A DNA stretch of 64,000 bases from a bacterium (GCA_024692925.1 JAILLX010000088.1:1-64000); one strand, 5' to 3'; numbered from the stretch's first letter, positions 27,766-36,124 are shown. The notes: generated from the sequence alone by a model not told the origin. Numbers and translations: made by a program.

Positions 27766-27885
27766 CTAATGGGATAAGGAAATAATTTGCAAGAAAAGAA
27801 ATTCATTGCAAACTTTTAAAACAACTTAAAAAAGAAATAAAAACGAAAAAGACAAAGATTACTTTGGATATACTTATCCCATTAG
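27766..27885. repeat. Perfect 13-base inverted repeat upstream of the phage block
   Basis: CTAATGGGATAAG at 27766-27778 and its exact complement CTTATCCCATTAG at 27873-27885, 94 bases apart. They lie just upstream of the first phage-like gene and downstream of the regulator gene at 27966. This could be a paired operator or a recombination site. No gene lies between them. Confidence 0.6.
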
Positions 27886-27965
27886 TTGCCAAACACTATA
27901 CCACATTTTTATCAAATTGTCAAGAACAAAATTGGAACAAATTTATTTTTCAAAACAAAAATCTG

Positions 27966-28466
27966 CTATAAATCAAGGCAATACCTTGAGTTTTTAAGGA
28001 TAATATTTTTTTGTTTTCCAGTAATTTCTTCGATTTTTTTCCTTAAATTATAGATATGCGTAGCCAAACTTTTCATCTGGGATTCGGTATTTTTTGAAAA
28101 AATCGCAATCGCCAAATCAGATGCCAAAATACCATCACTATTATTCATCAATAACGAAAGAATTTTCACCTCTATATCCGTAAGCAATGCAACCTTATCA
28201 CAAAATTTCATTTGTTTTAATTTTTGATTTAATGACATATTTCCAAATACAATATCAACATTTTCACTTATCTTTGAAACCAAGTAAAATATATCAACCG
28301 GCTTTTCAAATACCATAGTTTCATTTACAACAATCCTGTCACCCAAATCATCAAATACAAAATCCCCAGACCCCCTATCCACAACCTTAAATCCAAAAGT
28401 TGTAAATAAATCAGCAAAAGTCTGATACAAAATTTTATCGTCTATATTTAAACAAATTGTCTTCAT
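27966..28466 (-). CDS. Winged-helix transcription regulator (OmpR-type effector, no proper receiver)
   Basis: 166 residues. Residues about 95-166 form an OmpR/PhoB-type winged helix: LLTDIEVKILSLLMNNSDGILASDLAIAIF, then SLATHIYNLRKKIEEI and the closing RYCLDL wing. The first 90 residues have the rough size of a receiver remnant but no phosphorylatable Asp in its usual strand, so control by a kinase is unlikely. The gene ends 230 bases upstream of the phage block and points towards it, so it could control it. Confidence 0.8.
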   Translation of the reverse strand: MKTICLNIDDKILYQTFADLFTTFGFKVVDRGSGDFVFDDLGDRIVVNETMVFEKPVDIFYLVSKISENVDIVFGNMSLNQKLKQMKFCDKVALLTDIEVKILSLLMNNSDGILASDLAIAIFSKNTESQMKSLATHIYNLRKKIEEITGKQKNIILKNSRYCLDL

Positions 28467-28490
28467 AACTCCCTATTATAAAATATAAAC

Positions 28491-28519
28491 TTGTATTTAT
28501 AAAGTAAAAAATGTATAAT
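28491..28519 (+). promoter_or_regulatory. Promoter of traT
   Basis: TTGTAT, 17 bases and TATAAT. Confidence 0.6.
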
Positions 28520-28547
28520 AGGAACATATTAATAAAGGAGATAAAAA

Positions 28548-29174
28548 ATGAAAAATTTTATAAAAGTTTTATCAATAGTTTCACTTCTTGCTGGTTGTAG
28601 TGCAGCTTACACACAAATGTCGAAAAGTGATATGGAAATCAAAACCAATATGACAAAGACAATATGGCTTACACCAACAAACCCTGCTGACACAACAATC
28701 TTTGTTCAAAGCAGAAATACTTCTGATAACAAATCATTCAATGATTTAGGAAAATATATAAAAGTTGCATTAGAAGAAAAGGGCTATCAAACAACAAACA
28801 ATCCAAAAACTGCAACATTCGTTCTTCAGGCAAATGTCCTAAAGGCTATACTTTACAACAAGAGCATAAGCGAAGATAAGGCATCATCCGATGCATCAGT
28901 AGCAGCCCTTGGAACTGGACTTCTTGTTGGAAGAAAAAATAACGATTTGACAAGTGTTCTTGCCGGTGCTGGTGCTGGACTTGCAACAATGTATTTCGAT
29001 GCAAAAACAAAGGATGCAACCTACATTGTACAAGTTGATATAAGAATTTTAGAGGGAAAAACTCCATACACAACTGTTCTTAATTTAGAGGCATCCCAAG
29101 TAAACCTTGCACCAGAAGACGCAACTTCAAAGATAAAAGAAAACATTGCTAATTCATTATCTGGTTTATTCTAG
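28548..29174 (+). CDS. traT: TraT-like complement-resistance/surface-exclusion lipoprotein
   Basis: 208 residues. The lipobox LAGC gives lipidation at Cys17. The TraT pattern is clear: the start MSKSDMEIKTNMTKTIWLTP, then FVQSRNTSD, the Ala/Gly-rich segment VAALGTGLLVGRKNNDLTSVLAGAGAGLA and DATYIVQVDIRI. In plasmids TraT blocks entry of related plasmids and protects from complement. Here no conjugation gene is near, and it has its own promoter and terminator, so a chromosomal envelope role is likely. Confidence 0.88.
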   Translation: MKNFIKVLSIVSLLAGCSAAYTQMSKSDMEIKTNMTKTIWLTPTNPADTTIFVQSRNTSDNKSFNDLGKYIKVALEEKGYQTTNNPKTATFVLQANVLKAILYNKSISEDKASSDASVAALGTGLLVGRKNNDLTSVLAGAGAGLATMYFDAKTKDATYIVQVDIRILEGKTPYTTVLNLEASQVNLAPEDATSKIKENIANSLSGLF

Positions 29175-29196
29175 TATAAAGAAAGGTAAAAAATTT

Positions 29197-29221
29197 CCCC
29201 ATCATAAGGTGGGGATTTTTT
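29197..29221 (+). terminator. Terminator of traT
   Basis: CCCCA and TGGGG form the stem around TCATAAGG, followed by T-rich sequence that overlaps the tsaB stop. Confidence 0.7.
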
Positions 29222-29807
29222 ATTTTGCCTTAACCTTTGCATAATGCGGTTTAATATAGGTTGGTTCAATTGGTTTCTGTTCAAAAGTTGACTTATCAAA
29301 AGTTTTTTCCACCTGCAAAAGCACCTTTTCAACATTTACCTTTAAATCAAAATAAACAAATTCCAGCGGATGAAAGTTTTCTTTTTTTACAAGTTTACCT
29401 TCCTCCAACAACTTTCCATCACACGAAAATTTTGCAACAAAAAGTTCCGACATCCCAGACGGAATTGCAATATAAAAATCTTCACCTTTTTTTTCTACCT
29501 CATCCATCACAGAATAAAGCAATGCCGTAAAGTTATTAAGGGTTATAACTGGCACACCAACCGCAATATTAAACCCTTTCACCACCGAAAGCCCAAGCCT
29601 TATCCCTGTAAATGACCCCGGACCAGACAAACACACAATAAAATCCAAATCTGAAATTTTATTTTTTCCTAAAGCCTCACTAATCAAAGGAAAAATTTTT
29701 TCTGATTGTTGAACCTGATTGGAACTTTCGACCAAATTAAACTTGTCGCCATCTTTAAACCCAAGGCTTAAATTTTTTTCCACAGTATTTATATATAAAC
29801 TTTTCAT
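29220..29807 (-). CDS. tsaB: tRNA threonylcarbamoyladenosine protein TsaB
   Basis: 195 residues of the inactive ASKHA-fold partner that works with TsaD and TsaE to form t6A at tRNA position 37. The family marker FIVCLSGPGSFTGIRLGLSVVKGF (here DFIVCLSGPGSFTG) is intact and the N-terminal strand is LYINTVEKNLSLG. Start MKSLYIN chosen by family alignment; no strong ribosome site precedes it. It diverges from the PAS/GGDEF gene. Confidence 0.9.
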   Translation of the reverse strand: MKSLYINTVEKNLSLGFKDGDKFNLVESSNQVQQSEKIFPLISEALGKNKISDLDFIVCLSGPGSFTGIRLGLSVVKGFNIAVGVPVITLNNFTALLYSVMDEVEKKGEDFYIAIPSGMSELFVAKFSCDGKLLEEGKLVKKENFHPLEFVYFDLKVNVEKVLLQVEKTFDKSTFEQKPIEPTYIKPHYAKVKAK

Positions 29808-29814
29808 ATTTTGG

Positions 29815-29843
29815 TTGACCCTTTTACTTTTCGTTATTATAAT
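29815..29843 (+). promoter_or_regulatory. Promoter of the PAS/GGDEF gene
   Basis: TTGACC, 17 bases and TATAAT, directed away from tsaB. Confidence 0.6.
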
Positions 29844-29875
29844 ATCAAAAGGTGAGGAAAAAACAAGAGGGAAAA

Positions 29876-30823
29876 ATGGCAAATAAAAAAATCGATTCCG
29901 AAAGATATAATTTACCTGTGACTATTAAAGAGCTTGGCTCGTTCGCAACAACATTGTTTGAATTTTCAACCGATGCAATGCTTGTATTGGATGCAGTTGG
30001 AAAAATTTCCGCAATAAACACTGCACTTTGCAACCTTATCGGTGATGAAAAGGAAAATATCATCGGTCGTATTCCAGACTTTTTATTTGCTGGACAATCT
30101 GATGTTTCATCATACAAAAATTTCATCCGTGATTTAATAAGTAATGGTTATTGGTCAGGTCAAGTTTTCGGAAGAAATAAATCCGGTGCTGTTATTCCAT
30201 TGGATTTACATTTTTCTGCGGTCTATAACGAACTTGGGGAGGCAAATCATTATGTTGGAATTTGCTCTTCAATCTATTCTTATATATCACAAATGAACGA
30301 AATTTCGTTTGATCCAAACATTGATCCACTTACAAAAATTTACAACGCCAACGCATTTTTGCACCGTTTGGAACATAATATTCACAAGATTGAAAAGGAT
30401 ATGTCTGTCCTTTCCCTTCTTTATATTGATATTGATAATTTCCACGAACTTGCAAAACAGGATAACTACCACGCAGGCGACATAATTCTTAAAAACCTTG
30501 GCTCTACACTTAAGGAAACATTGGAAGAAAGTGATACTGTTGCACGATTAAAAGGTGATATTTTCTGTGTTATAATACAGGATATTTATACACAAGAAAG
30601 TATTGATGAAATGGTAAACAAGATTTTTGCAAAAATTACAAAACCTTATGTCTTACACCCAAAAATTGAAAAAGTTTCCATCAGTATTGGTGTTGCAACA
30701 TTCCCAATTTCTGGCGAAACACCACAAAACTTGCTTGCATCTGCCGCATCCGCCGCAAAGGAAGCAAAGGTCAAGGGTGGAAATCAAATTTCATACCACA
30801 AATTGTTAACTGATATTGAATAA
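29876..30823 (+). CDS. PAS domain protein with degenerate GGDEF domain
   Basis: 315 residues. A PAS sensor domain spans about 20-140 (FSTDAMLVLDAVGKISAINTAL, then IIGRIPDFLF). A GGDEF-type fold spans about 145-310 (DPLTKIYNANAFLHRLE, LLYIDIDNFHELA). The signature GGDEF reads KGDIF: the first Gly and the catalytic Glu are lost, so it is unlikely to make cyclic di-GMP. It may bind GTP or act as a regulatory partner. No membrane segment. Start chosen behind AGAGGG. Confidence 0.88.
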   Translation: MANKKIDSERYNLPVTIKELGSFATTLFEFSTDAMLVLDAVGKISAINTALCNLIGDEKENIIGRIPDFLFAGQSDVSSYKNFIRDLISNGYWSGQVFGRNKSGAVIPLDLHFSAVYNELGEANHYVGICSSIYSYISQMNEISFDPNIDPLTKIYNANAFLHRLEHNIHKIEKDMSVLSLLYIDIDNFHELAKQDNYHAGDIILKNLGSTLKETLEESDTVARLKGDIFCVIIQDIYTQESIDEMVNKIFAKITKPYVLHPKIEKVSISIGVATFPISGETPQNLLASAASAAKEAKVKGGNQISYHKLLTDIE

Positions 30824-31678
30824 TTAAATTTTCTTTGAAAGTTCAAAAAACATCTCTGGGCTGATTTCTTCGGCCCTTTGTGTTTCTTTTATCCCAAGCA
30901 CAGAAAATACTTTAAGCATTTCCTCTGCACTTGCAAATAATGGTTTAAGTGTTGAACGAACCATCTTTCTTCGTTCGGAAAATGCCTGTTTTACAACTTC
31001 GGTAAGTTTAAGCAAAAGTTCAGTTGATGGTTGAGTTGGTTTCGCACGAAATTCCACAATACACGAAGTCACCTTTGGTGCCGGAGTAAAACAAGTCCTT
31101 GGCACTTTAAACAAAATTTTTACATCATTGGTAATTTGAGATACAATTGAAATTCTGCCATAATCTTTTGTTTTTGGTTTTGCAGTAATTCTTTCCCCAA
31201 CTTCCAATTGAAACATCAATGTCATAGAGTTAATAATATCCGCATCAAAAAGCCACTTCGCAGTCAAAGGTATTGAAACATTATACGGAAGATTTGCACA
31301 AATTCTGAAATCACAATCACTTGCATATTTAGATTTCAACATCTTAAAATCCACCAAAAGAGCATCAGATTCAATAATTTCCAACCTGTCGCCGTATGTT
31401 TGTTGAAGTTCCTTTAAAATACCGATTGCCCTGTTATCAAGTTCTATTGCAATAACTTTTTTTGCATTATTTTTAAGCAAAGCTCGTGTAAGTCCAGCCG
31501 GTCCAGAACCAACCTCCACAACAACAGAATTTTGGATATTTGGAACCGATTTTGCGATTTTATCAGTCAAATTCAAATCCAAAATAAAATTTTGCCCCAA
31601 TGATTTTAATGCTTTTAAATTATATCTTTCTATAAAATCCGAGATAGGAGGCAATCCATCATAATAATTTTCTGTCAT
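30824..31678 (-). CDS. rsmA: 16S rRNA dimethyladenosine transferase RsmA
   Basis: 284 residues. Methylates two adjacent adenines near the 3' end of 16S rRNA with S-adenosylmethionine. LKSLGQNFILDLNLTDKIAK, the SAM loop VEVGSGPAGLTRALL and the target site NLPYNVSIPL are all present. Start at MTENYYDG; a TTG two codons earlier is possible. It is convergent with, and directly abuts, the PAS/GGDEF gene. Confidence 0.96.
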   Translation of the reverse strand: MTENYYDGLPPISDFIERYNLKALKSLGQNFILDLNLTDKIAKSVPNIQNSVVVEVGSGPAGLTRALLKNNAKKVIAIELDNRAIGILKELQQTYGDRLEIIESDALLVDFKMLKSKYASDCDFRICANLPYNVSIPLTAKWLFDADIINSMTLMFQLEVGERITAKPKTKDYGRISIVSQITNDVKILFKVPRTCFTPAPKVTSCIVEFRAKPTQPSTELLLKLTEVVKQAFSERRKMVRSTLKPLFASAEEMLKVFSVLGIKETQRAEEISPEMFFELSKKI

Positions 31679-31689
31679 CTTCAATTCTG

Positions 31690-31718
31690 TTGTTTTTTAG
31701 TTAACCTTATGGTATAAT
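31690..31718 (+). promoter_or_regulatory. Promoter of the prepilin-like gene
   Basis: TTGTTT, 17 bases and TATAAT, 15 bases before the GGAG-type ribosome site region. Confidence 0.6.
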
Positions 31719-31752
31719 AACCTAAGTTTTTGAAATAAGAAAGGAGAAAATT

Positions 31753-32253
31753 ATGAAATTTAAAAATGATATGGGTCGTTCCATGATGGAAATGATACTT
31801 TACCTTGGTTTAATTGTGGTTCTTACTGCATCAACACTAAAGATGTACGCTGACTCTGTTGAAAAAACCCGTATAATAAAATTTGAAAATCAGGTTGATG
31901 ATTTAAGGGAGTATGTAAACACCTATTTCCTTGGCCGTCCACTTCCTACTGATAACAATGTATATAAAACATCATTTGCAAATGCTATTGGCGGAACAAC
32001 AAAACTTGATGACCCTTGGGGTGGTGTAATTACCCTAAAAACAATAGATGCAAATAAAAGTTTCAGTATGACCTTTACTGGCAAGGATCAAAAAACTTGC
32101 ATCAACATTGGTAATACCTTACTTACAAAGGACAGTTTTTCTGTCACAATTGGTTCTGTTGCTCTTACTGGTGACAATTTAACTATTGCAAAGGTTGCCG
32201 AAAATTGTAAAACAACAAATAACACAATTATTGGTTCGTTTTATAAGAACTAA
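31753..32253 (+). CDS. Type IV prepilin-like protein
   Basis: 166 residues. A short basic leader ends in Gly8, followed by a hydrophobic helix with Glu at position +5 after the cut (GRSMMEMILYLGLIVVL), the prepilin rule. The first mature residue would be Arg, unusual. The globular part has two Cys pairs-like positions (KTCINIG, AENCKTT) near its end, as in PilS-type IVb pilins. No pilus assembly gene or prepilin peptidase is in this window, so partners must be elsewhere. It has its own promoter. Confidence 0.75.
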   Translation: MKFKNDMGRSMMEMILYLGLIVVLTASTLKMYADSVEKTRIIKFENQVDDLREYVNTYFLGRPLPTDNNVYKTSFANAIGGTTKLDDPWGGVITLKTIDANKSFSMTFTGKDQKTCINIGNTLLTKDSFSVTIGSVALTGDNLTIAKVAENCKTTNNTIIGSFYKN

Positions 32254-32280
32254 ACCTTAAAAAATACTTGATTTTTTTGA

Positions 32281-32308
32281 AAAGGTGGTGTACATTTACA
32301 TCACCTTT
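32281..32308 (+). terminator. Strong hairpin after the prepilin gene / upstream of rpsF
   Basis: AAAGGTGGTGTA and TACATCACCTTT pair over 12 bases around CATT. The T-run after it is poor, so it may be a terminator or part of the rpsF leader. Between here and the rpsF start, CAAAGG...CCTTTG with ATTTTG...CAAAAT inside could form a second fold, in the place where S6:S18 autoregulation sites occur. Confidence 0.5.
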
Positions 32309-32429
32309 CTGTTTGATAGATTCTTTTGAAATATGAAAAGGATTATTTTCAAGCGGATAATTCAAAGGATTTTGGCGGGCGTCAAAATTTAAAATTAAAA
32401 CCTTTGAAAACCCATAAGGAGTATAAATT

Positions 32430-32774
32430 ATGGCATTTTACGAAACAGTATTTGTTTTGAGACAAGATTTAACTTCACAACAAGTTGAAGATATTTCTAA
32501 AGATTTCAAAAAAATACTTTCCGATGGTAAGGCAAAATTACTTAAGGAAGAAAACTGGGGACTTCGTTCTCTTGCTTATAAAATCAACAAAAATAAAAAA
32601 GGTCATTATGTTCTTTTGGAAACAGAAGCACCTGCATCTGCAATTTCTGAATTCGAAAGAAAGTTGGGCTTAAACGAAAACGTTTTAAGGTTTATGACAA
32701 TTAAACTTGATAAACCATCCGAAGGTCCATCACCTATACTTTCACAAAAAGATACAAAAGATGAAAGGAAATAA
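32430..32774 (+). CDS. rpsF: 30S ribosomal protein S6
   Basis: 114 residues with the S6 pattern [39 protein letters not shown] and [13 protein letters not shown]. Binds with S18 on the 30S platform. First gene of rpsF-rpsR-rplI, preceded by a structured leader. Confidence 0.97.
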   Translation: MAFYETVFVLRQDLTSQQVEDISKDFKKILSDGKAKLLKEENWGLRSLAYKINKNKKGHYVLLETEAPASAISEFERKLGLNENVLRFMTIKLDKPSEGPSPILSQKDTKDERK

Positions 32775-32776
32775 AA

Positions 32777-33001
32777 ATGGCTATTCAAGAAAAAGTTATG
32801 AGAAAGAAAACAGATCCTTTAAAATCAGTTAACATTGATTATAAAGATGTAAAACTTCTAAGAAAATTTATTTCTGAACGTGGTAAAATTGTTCCAAGAA
32901 GAATTTCTGGTACATCTGCAAAAAGTCAAAGACAACTTGCAAATGCAATTAAACGTGCAAGATATATTGCATTATTACCATACGTTGCAAACAATGAATA
33001 G
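32777..33001 (+). CDS. rpsR: 30S ribosomal protein S18
   Basis: 74 residues. [50 protein letters not shown] is the S18 signature. Two bases separate it from rpsF, so they are coupled. Confidence 0.98.
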   Translation: MAIQEKVMRKKTDPLKSVNIDYKDVKLLRKFISERGKIVPRRISGTSAKSQRQLANAIKRARYIALLPYVANNE

Positions 33002-33010
33002 GAGATAAAA

Positions 33011-33613
33011 ATGGAAGTTATTTTATTAGAAAAAGTTGGTAAACTTGGTCATCTTGGTGACAAGGTTACTGTAAAAGATGGTTATGCAAGAAATTTCCTT
33101 ATTCCTACAGGTAAAGCTTTGCGTGTGACAAAGGCAAACATCGAAATGTTCGAAGCACAAAAGGCTGAACTTGCAAAGAAAAGTGAAGAAGCTAAAAAAG
33201 TTGCTGAAACAATTTCTGCAAAAATCAATGGTAAATCTTTCGTTGTGATAAGACAAGCTGGCGACACTGGTCACCTTTATGGTTCTGTTTCAACACGTGA
33301 TTTGGCTGCTGTTTTCAAAGCTGCTGGTGCTGATGTTGATTACACAAAAATCACAATTGATACACCTATCAAAGAAATTGGTATTTACGAAGTAAAGGTT
33401 GCATTGCACCCTGAAATTGTTGATACTGTAAAAATTAACGTTGCAAGATCAGAAGAAGAAGCAAAAGTTGCTGAAATCACTGCTGAAAAAGAAGCTAAAC
33501 TTGCTAAAGAAAAAGCTGAAAAAGCAAAAGCTGAAGCAAAGGCTGAAAAAGAAGCAAAAGAAGCTGAACTTGCAAAGGCTTCTGCTGAAAAGAAAGAAGA
33601 AGCAAACGCTTAA
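33011..33613 (+). CDS. rplI: 50S ribosomal protein L9 with extended basic/acidic tail
   Basis: 200 residues; typical L9 has about 150. The N-domain (MEVILLEKVGKLGHLGDKVTVKDGYARNFLIP) and the C-domain (GHLYGSVSTRDLAAV, IGIYEVKVALHPEI) are normal. The last 45 residues are an added Lys/Ala/Glu coiled-coil tail (EKEAKLAKEKAEKAKAEAK). L9 tails like this occur in some alphaproteobacteria. A terminator follows. Confidence 0.96.
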   Translation: MEVILLEKVGKLGHLGDKVTVKDGYARNFLIPTGKALRVTKANIEMFEAQKAELAKKSEEAKKVAETISAKINGKSFVVIRQAGDTGHLYGSVSTRDLAAVFKAAGADVDYTKITIDTPIKEIGIYEVKVALHPEIVDTVKINVARSEEEAKVAEITAEKEAKLAKEKAEKAKAEAKAEKEAKEAELAKASAEKKEEANA

Positions 33614-33636
33614 TTTGATTTTCTTTATAAAATTAT

Positions 33637-33662
33637 CCCCTCATTTTTCGAGGGGATTTTTT
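33637..33662 (+). terminator. Terminator of rpsF-rpsR-rplI
   Basis: CCCCTC-ATTTTTC-GAGGGG followed by a run of T. Confidence 0.85.
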
Positions 33663-33694
33663 ATTTCAGTAAATATATTTCAGTAAATATTATC

Positions 33695-33726
33695 AAAAAA
33701 ATACCCCAGCCAAACCGACTGGGGAT
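33695..33726 (-). terminator. Terminator of the 59-residue gene
   Basis: CCCCAGTC and GGCTGGGG pair on the minus strand, followed by seven T. Confidence 0.8.
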
Positions 33727-33745
33727 AAAACTTAAAAACAAGAAA

Positions 33746-33925
33746 TTAATCTCTTGTATATCTGCATTTCCAACCATTAGCCTTGTTTGTCTTCATAAAG
33801 CCATGGATATCATCAGTTGTTCGGATTGTTTGACCACCCTTTGTGCATTCAGCACCAGAAATTGTTCCTGCAAAAACATCCGAAGCAATTATTGAAAACA
33901 ATGCAACTATAAATAATTTTTTCAT
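33746..33925 (-). CDS. Small secreted protein, 59 residues
   Basis: A signal peptide (MKKLFIVALFSIIASDVFA) is followed by a 40-residue mature chain with two cysteines (Cys27, Cys54) that could form a disulfide. GGAG lies before the ATG and a strong terminator follows 20 bases after the stop, which supports a real gene. The mature chain holds GGQTIRTTDDIHGFMKTNKANGW-type wording (no known motif). Function unknown. Confidence 0.75.
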   Translation of the reverse strand: MKKLFIVALFSIIASDVFAGTISGAECTKGGQTIRTTDDIHGFMKTNKANGWKCRYTRD

Positions 33926-33991
33926 TTTATACTCCTTCTATTTTATTAGAATACATTCTTATTTTATCATAATTTATTTTTTCAGTCAAAT

Positions 33992-34021
33992 AAAAAAATC
34001 GCCCTTAAAAACCAAGGGCGA
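33992..34021 (-). terminator. Terminator of the OmpA-like lipoprotein gene
   Basis: TCGCCCTTGG and AAGGGCGA stem on the minus strand, then seven T. Confidence 0.8.
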
Positions 34022-34041
34022 CTTTCTAAACTTTGTTGAAA

Positions 34042-35193
34042 TTATTTTTCGAATACACGAACTTCATCAAAATCAACATTTTCAGTCTTCATTGTGATTG
34101 CAACACGACTTGCAGGAAGACCCATTTCAGTCAAAGCATTCATAACAGCCTTAACATCTTTCTTTACATTTGCAGAAGGTTTTCCCTGAGGAGCAACACC
34201 AACAACTTCAAATGTAGCAGATGGATTTCTTTCCAATGAACGGCTTAATGCTTGATAAAGTGGTTCTTCGAATTCAACATTTGTCTTGTCAAATTTTACA
34301 ACAGCAATAGGTCTTACAGCAACAGGTGCAGATACCTTTTCAACAACAGATACTGGTGCACGCATTGGAACCATAACGTTTCTGTCTTCCTTTACCATTG
34401 GTTGTCTTCTAGGAGCAGGAGCTCTTCTTGAAGCATAGCCATATTCTTGTTCATTTTCTTCCATGAAAGCATTGTATGCATCATCACTTGAGAACATTGA
34501 ACCACCGTTTGCAAAGAAATCAGTTGATGAACCGCCCATACCATAAAGTTTTCCGTTCTTTATGTTAAGTGCAACATCATTAAGGTTGTATTTTTCATTT
34601 TCAACATATGCTTGTTGTCTTTCTGCTTCGGCATTAAGTTGACGAGCAAAGATTGAAATATTTGAACCAATTTGTTTTGCTTCTTCTTCCAATGATTTCA
34701 ATTGTTTGTGTTCATCTTCTGTTGCACCACGGATTTTGTATGATGCTTGGATAGAACCAACCATATAGTCAACCATTGATTGATCAGATTCTACATCTGC
34801 AACAAGTCTTTTTATATCAAAAGCAATGTTGTTAATTTTTTCAAGTTTTGCACGTGCTTCTTTCCATTCATCCATAAGTTCAGGATTTCCTGGTGTTGTG
34901 CCAAGTTGCAATTTTGAATTGATTTGAGCAACAGCACTTCTGTAGTCAGAAACAGCAGTGTTTGTTTCGTTTCTCATAACTTGCAAAGCATCTTTTCTGC
35001 CATCAACAAGTTTTTTAAGTTCTGCTTGTTCAGAGCCAAAATTTGCAATTTTATTTTTGATAAAAGTACCATCAAATGCAGTTGATGATTCTTTTGCTGG
35101 TTTAGATGTTTCACTACCTGCGAATAATGTATCAGATGTTGAAGAACAAGCACCCAAAACAACTACTGAAAGTAATGCTATAAGTTTTTTCAT
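34042..35193 (-). CDS. Lipoprotein with coiled coil and OmpA-like C-terminal part
   Basis: 383 residues. The lipobox LGAC gives lipidation at Cys16. Residues about 45-200 are helical with coiled-coil character; 220-300 are low-complexity with an Arg/Pro patch (RRAPAPRRQP). The last 85 residues (IAVVKFDKTNVEFEEPLYQALSRSLERNPSATFEVVGVAP, then LPASRVAITMK) look like an OmpA-type peptidoglycan-binding fold, though the usual Asp/Arg pair is not clear. Probably tethers or organises the envelope. Single-gene unit. Confidence 0.75.
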   Translation of the reverse strand: MKKLIALLSVVVLGACSSTSDTLFAGSETSKPAKESSTAFDGTFIKNKIANFGSEQAELKKLVDGRKDALQVMRNETNTAVSDYRSAVAQINSKLQLGTTPGNPELMDEWKEARAKLEKINNIAFDIKRLVADVESDQSMVDYMVGSIQASYKIRGATEDEHKQLKSLEEEAKQIGSNISIFARQLNAEAERQQAYVENEKYNLNDVALNIKNGKLYGMGGSSTDFFANGGSMFSSDDAYNAFMEENEQEYGYASRRAPAPRRQPMVKEDRNVMVPMRAPVSVVEKVSAPVAVRPIAVVKFDKTNVEFEEPLYQALSRSLERNPSATFEVVGVAPQGKPSANVKKDVKAVMNALTEMGLPASRVAITMKTENVDFDEVRVFEK

Positions 35194-35286
35194 TTGATAA
35201 CCCCTTTGTGTTAAAGTTAATACCTGTTTTTATTTACAGTTGTTTAAATAATAAAATATTTCTTTAAAAAAAGCAACATTTTCTTA

Positions 35287-35904
35287 TTATTTTTTTACAT
35301 ATTTCTTTATATAGTTAACAGCCTCTTTTGGAGTTTTAACTATTTTGAAAAATTTTTTATTAGTTTCGGGAATAAATCCTGTTGAAATTAACGAGTCAAC
35401 CAACTTTTCAAATGGTTTGAAAAAACCATCTACATCCAACAAGATAAGAGGTTTTTTAACAATATCTTTACCAAGTTTTTCCGGATCCTTGCTTCCGAAA
35501 AGTTTGTTATGTTTTGCAATTATTTCTTTGCTAACAAGTATTTCAAATAACTCGTCAAATGTTCCAAATCCACCAGGAGAAACAATAAAAGCATCTGACG
35601 CATCAATAAATCCGCGTTTTCTTAGTTGTATATTTTTAACTATTTCAAATTTTGTTCCCTTAATAGGTTCTTCGAAATCAGCAATAATTTTTGTTGTAAT
35701 ACCAAAAATTTTACCCTTTAATGCCAAAACGCCATTGGCAACTTTTCCCATTAAACCTTTTCCACCGGCACCATAAACAAGACGCATATTGTTTTTTGCA
35801 ATAAGGTTGCCAACTTCTGCTACAACATCAGCATATTTTTTCTTATTACCCAATTCTGCACCACAAAAGACACATACAGAAATTTTCTTTTTTAAAATAG
35901 ACAT
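35287..35904 (-). CDS. LOG family protein (nucleotide 5'-monophosphate phosphoribohydrolase type)
   Basis: 205 residues with the signature PGGFGTFDELFEIL and an N-terminal Rossmann-type ISVCVFCGAELGNKKKYAD. The LVYGAGGKGLMGKVANGVL segment binds nucleotide. Proteins of this family cut the base from nucleotide monophosphates; in plants and some bacteria this releases cytokinin-like bases. The substrate here is open. Confidence 0.92.
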   Translation of the reverse strand: MSILKKKISVCVFCGAELGNKKKYADVVAEVGNLIAKNNMRLVYGAGGKGLMGKVANGVLALKGKIFGITTKIIADFEEPIKGTKFEIVKNIQLRKRGFIDASDAFIVSPGGFGTFDELFEILVSKEIIAKHNKLFGSKDPEKLGKDIVKKPLILLDVDGFFKPFEKLVDSLISTGFIPETNKKFFKIVKTPKEAVNYIKKYVKK

Positions 35905-35984
35905 TTAGAGATTCCTTCTTATTAAAAAAATTTAACCATTTTCTATAATATCAAATTTTATGCACTCTTTCAATAAAATACTTA

Positions 35985-36013
35985 TTGATTTTTTAGAAAA
36001 TGTCGTATATACT
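35985..36013 (+). promoter_or_regulatory. Promoter of tRNA-Cys (and perhaps infC)
   Basis: TTGATT, 17 bases and TATACT, 12 bases before the tRNA. Confidence 0.6.
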
Positions 36014-36025
36014 GTCTGCCATAAC

Positions 36026-36099
36026 GGTCGGTTGGCAGAGAGGCTATGCAGAGGACTGCAAATCCTTGTACACTGGTTCGAATCCGGTATCGACCTCCA
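36026..36099 (+). tRNA. tRNA-Cys (GCA)
   Basis: 74 bases with encoded CCA. Anticodon GCA in loop CTGCAAA; T-arm GGTTCGAATCC; acceptor GGTCGGT/ATCGACC. infC begins 25 bases later with no terminator between, so they may share a transcript. Confidence 0.96.
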
Positions 36100-36124
36100 A
36101 CTTTATTTTTAAAGGAGTAAATTT

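Noticed and set aside
28548..29174. Conjugative plasmid remnant because of traT
   Set aside because: No tra, mob or rep gene nearby, and core genes flank it on one side; chromosomal TraT-like lipoproteins are known.
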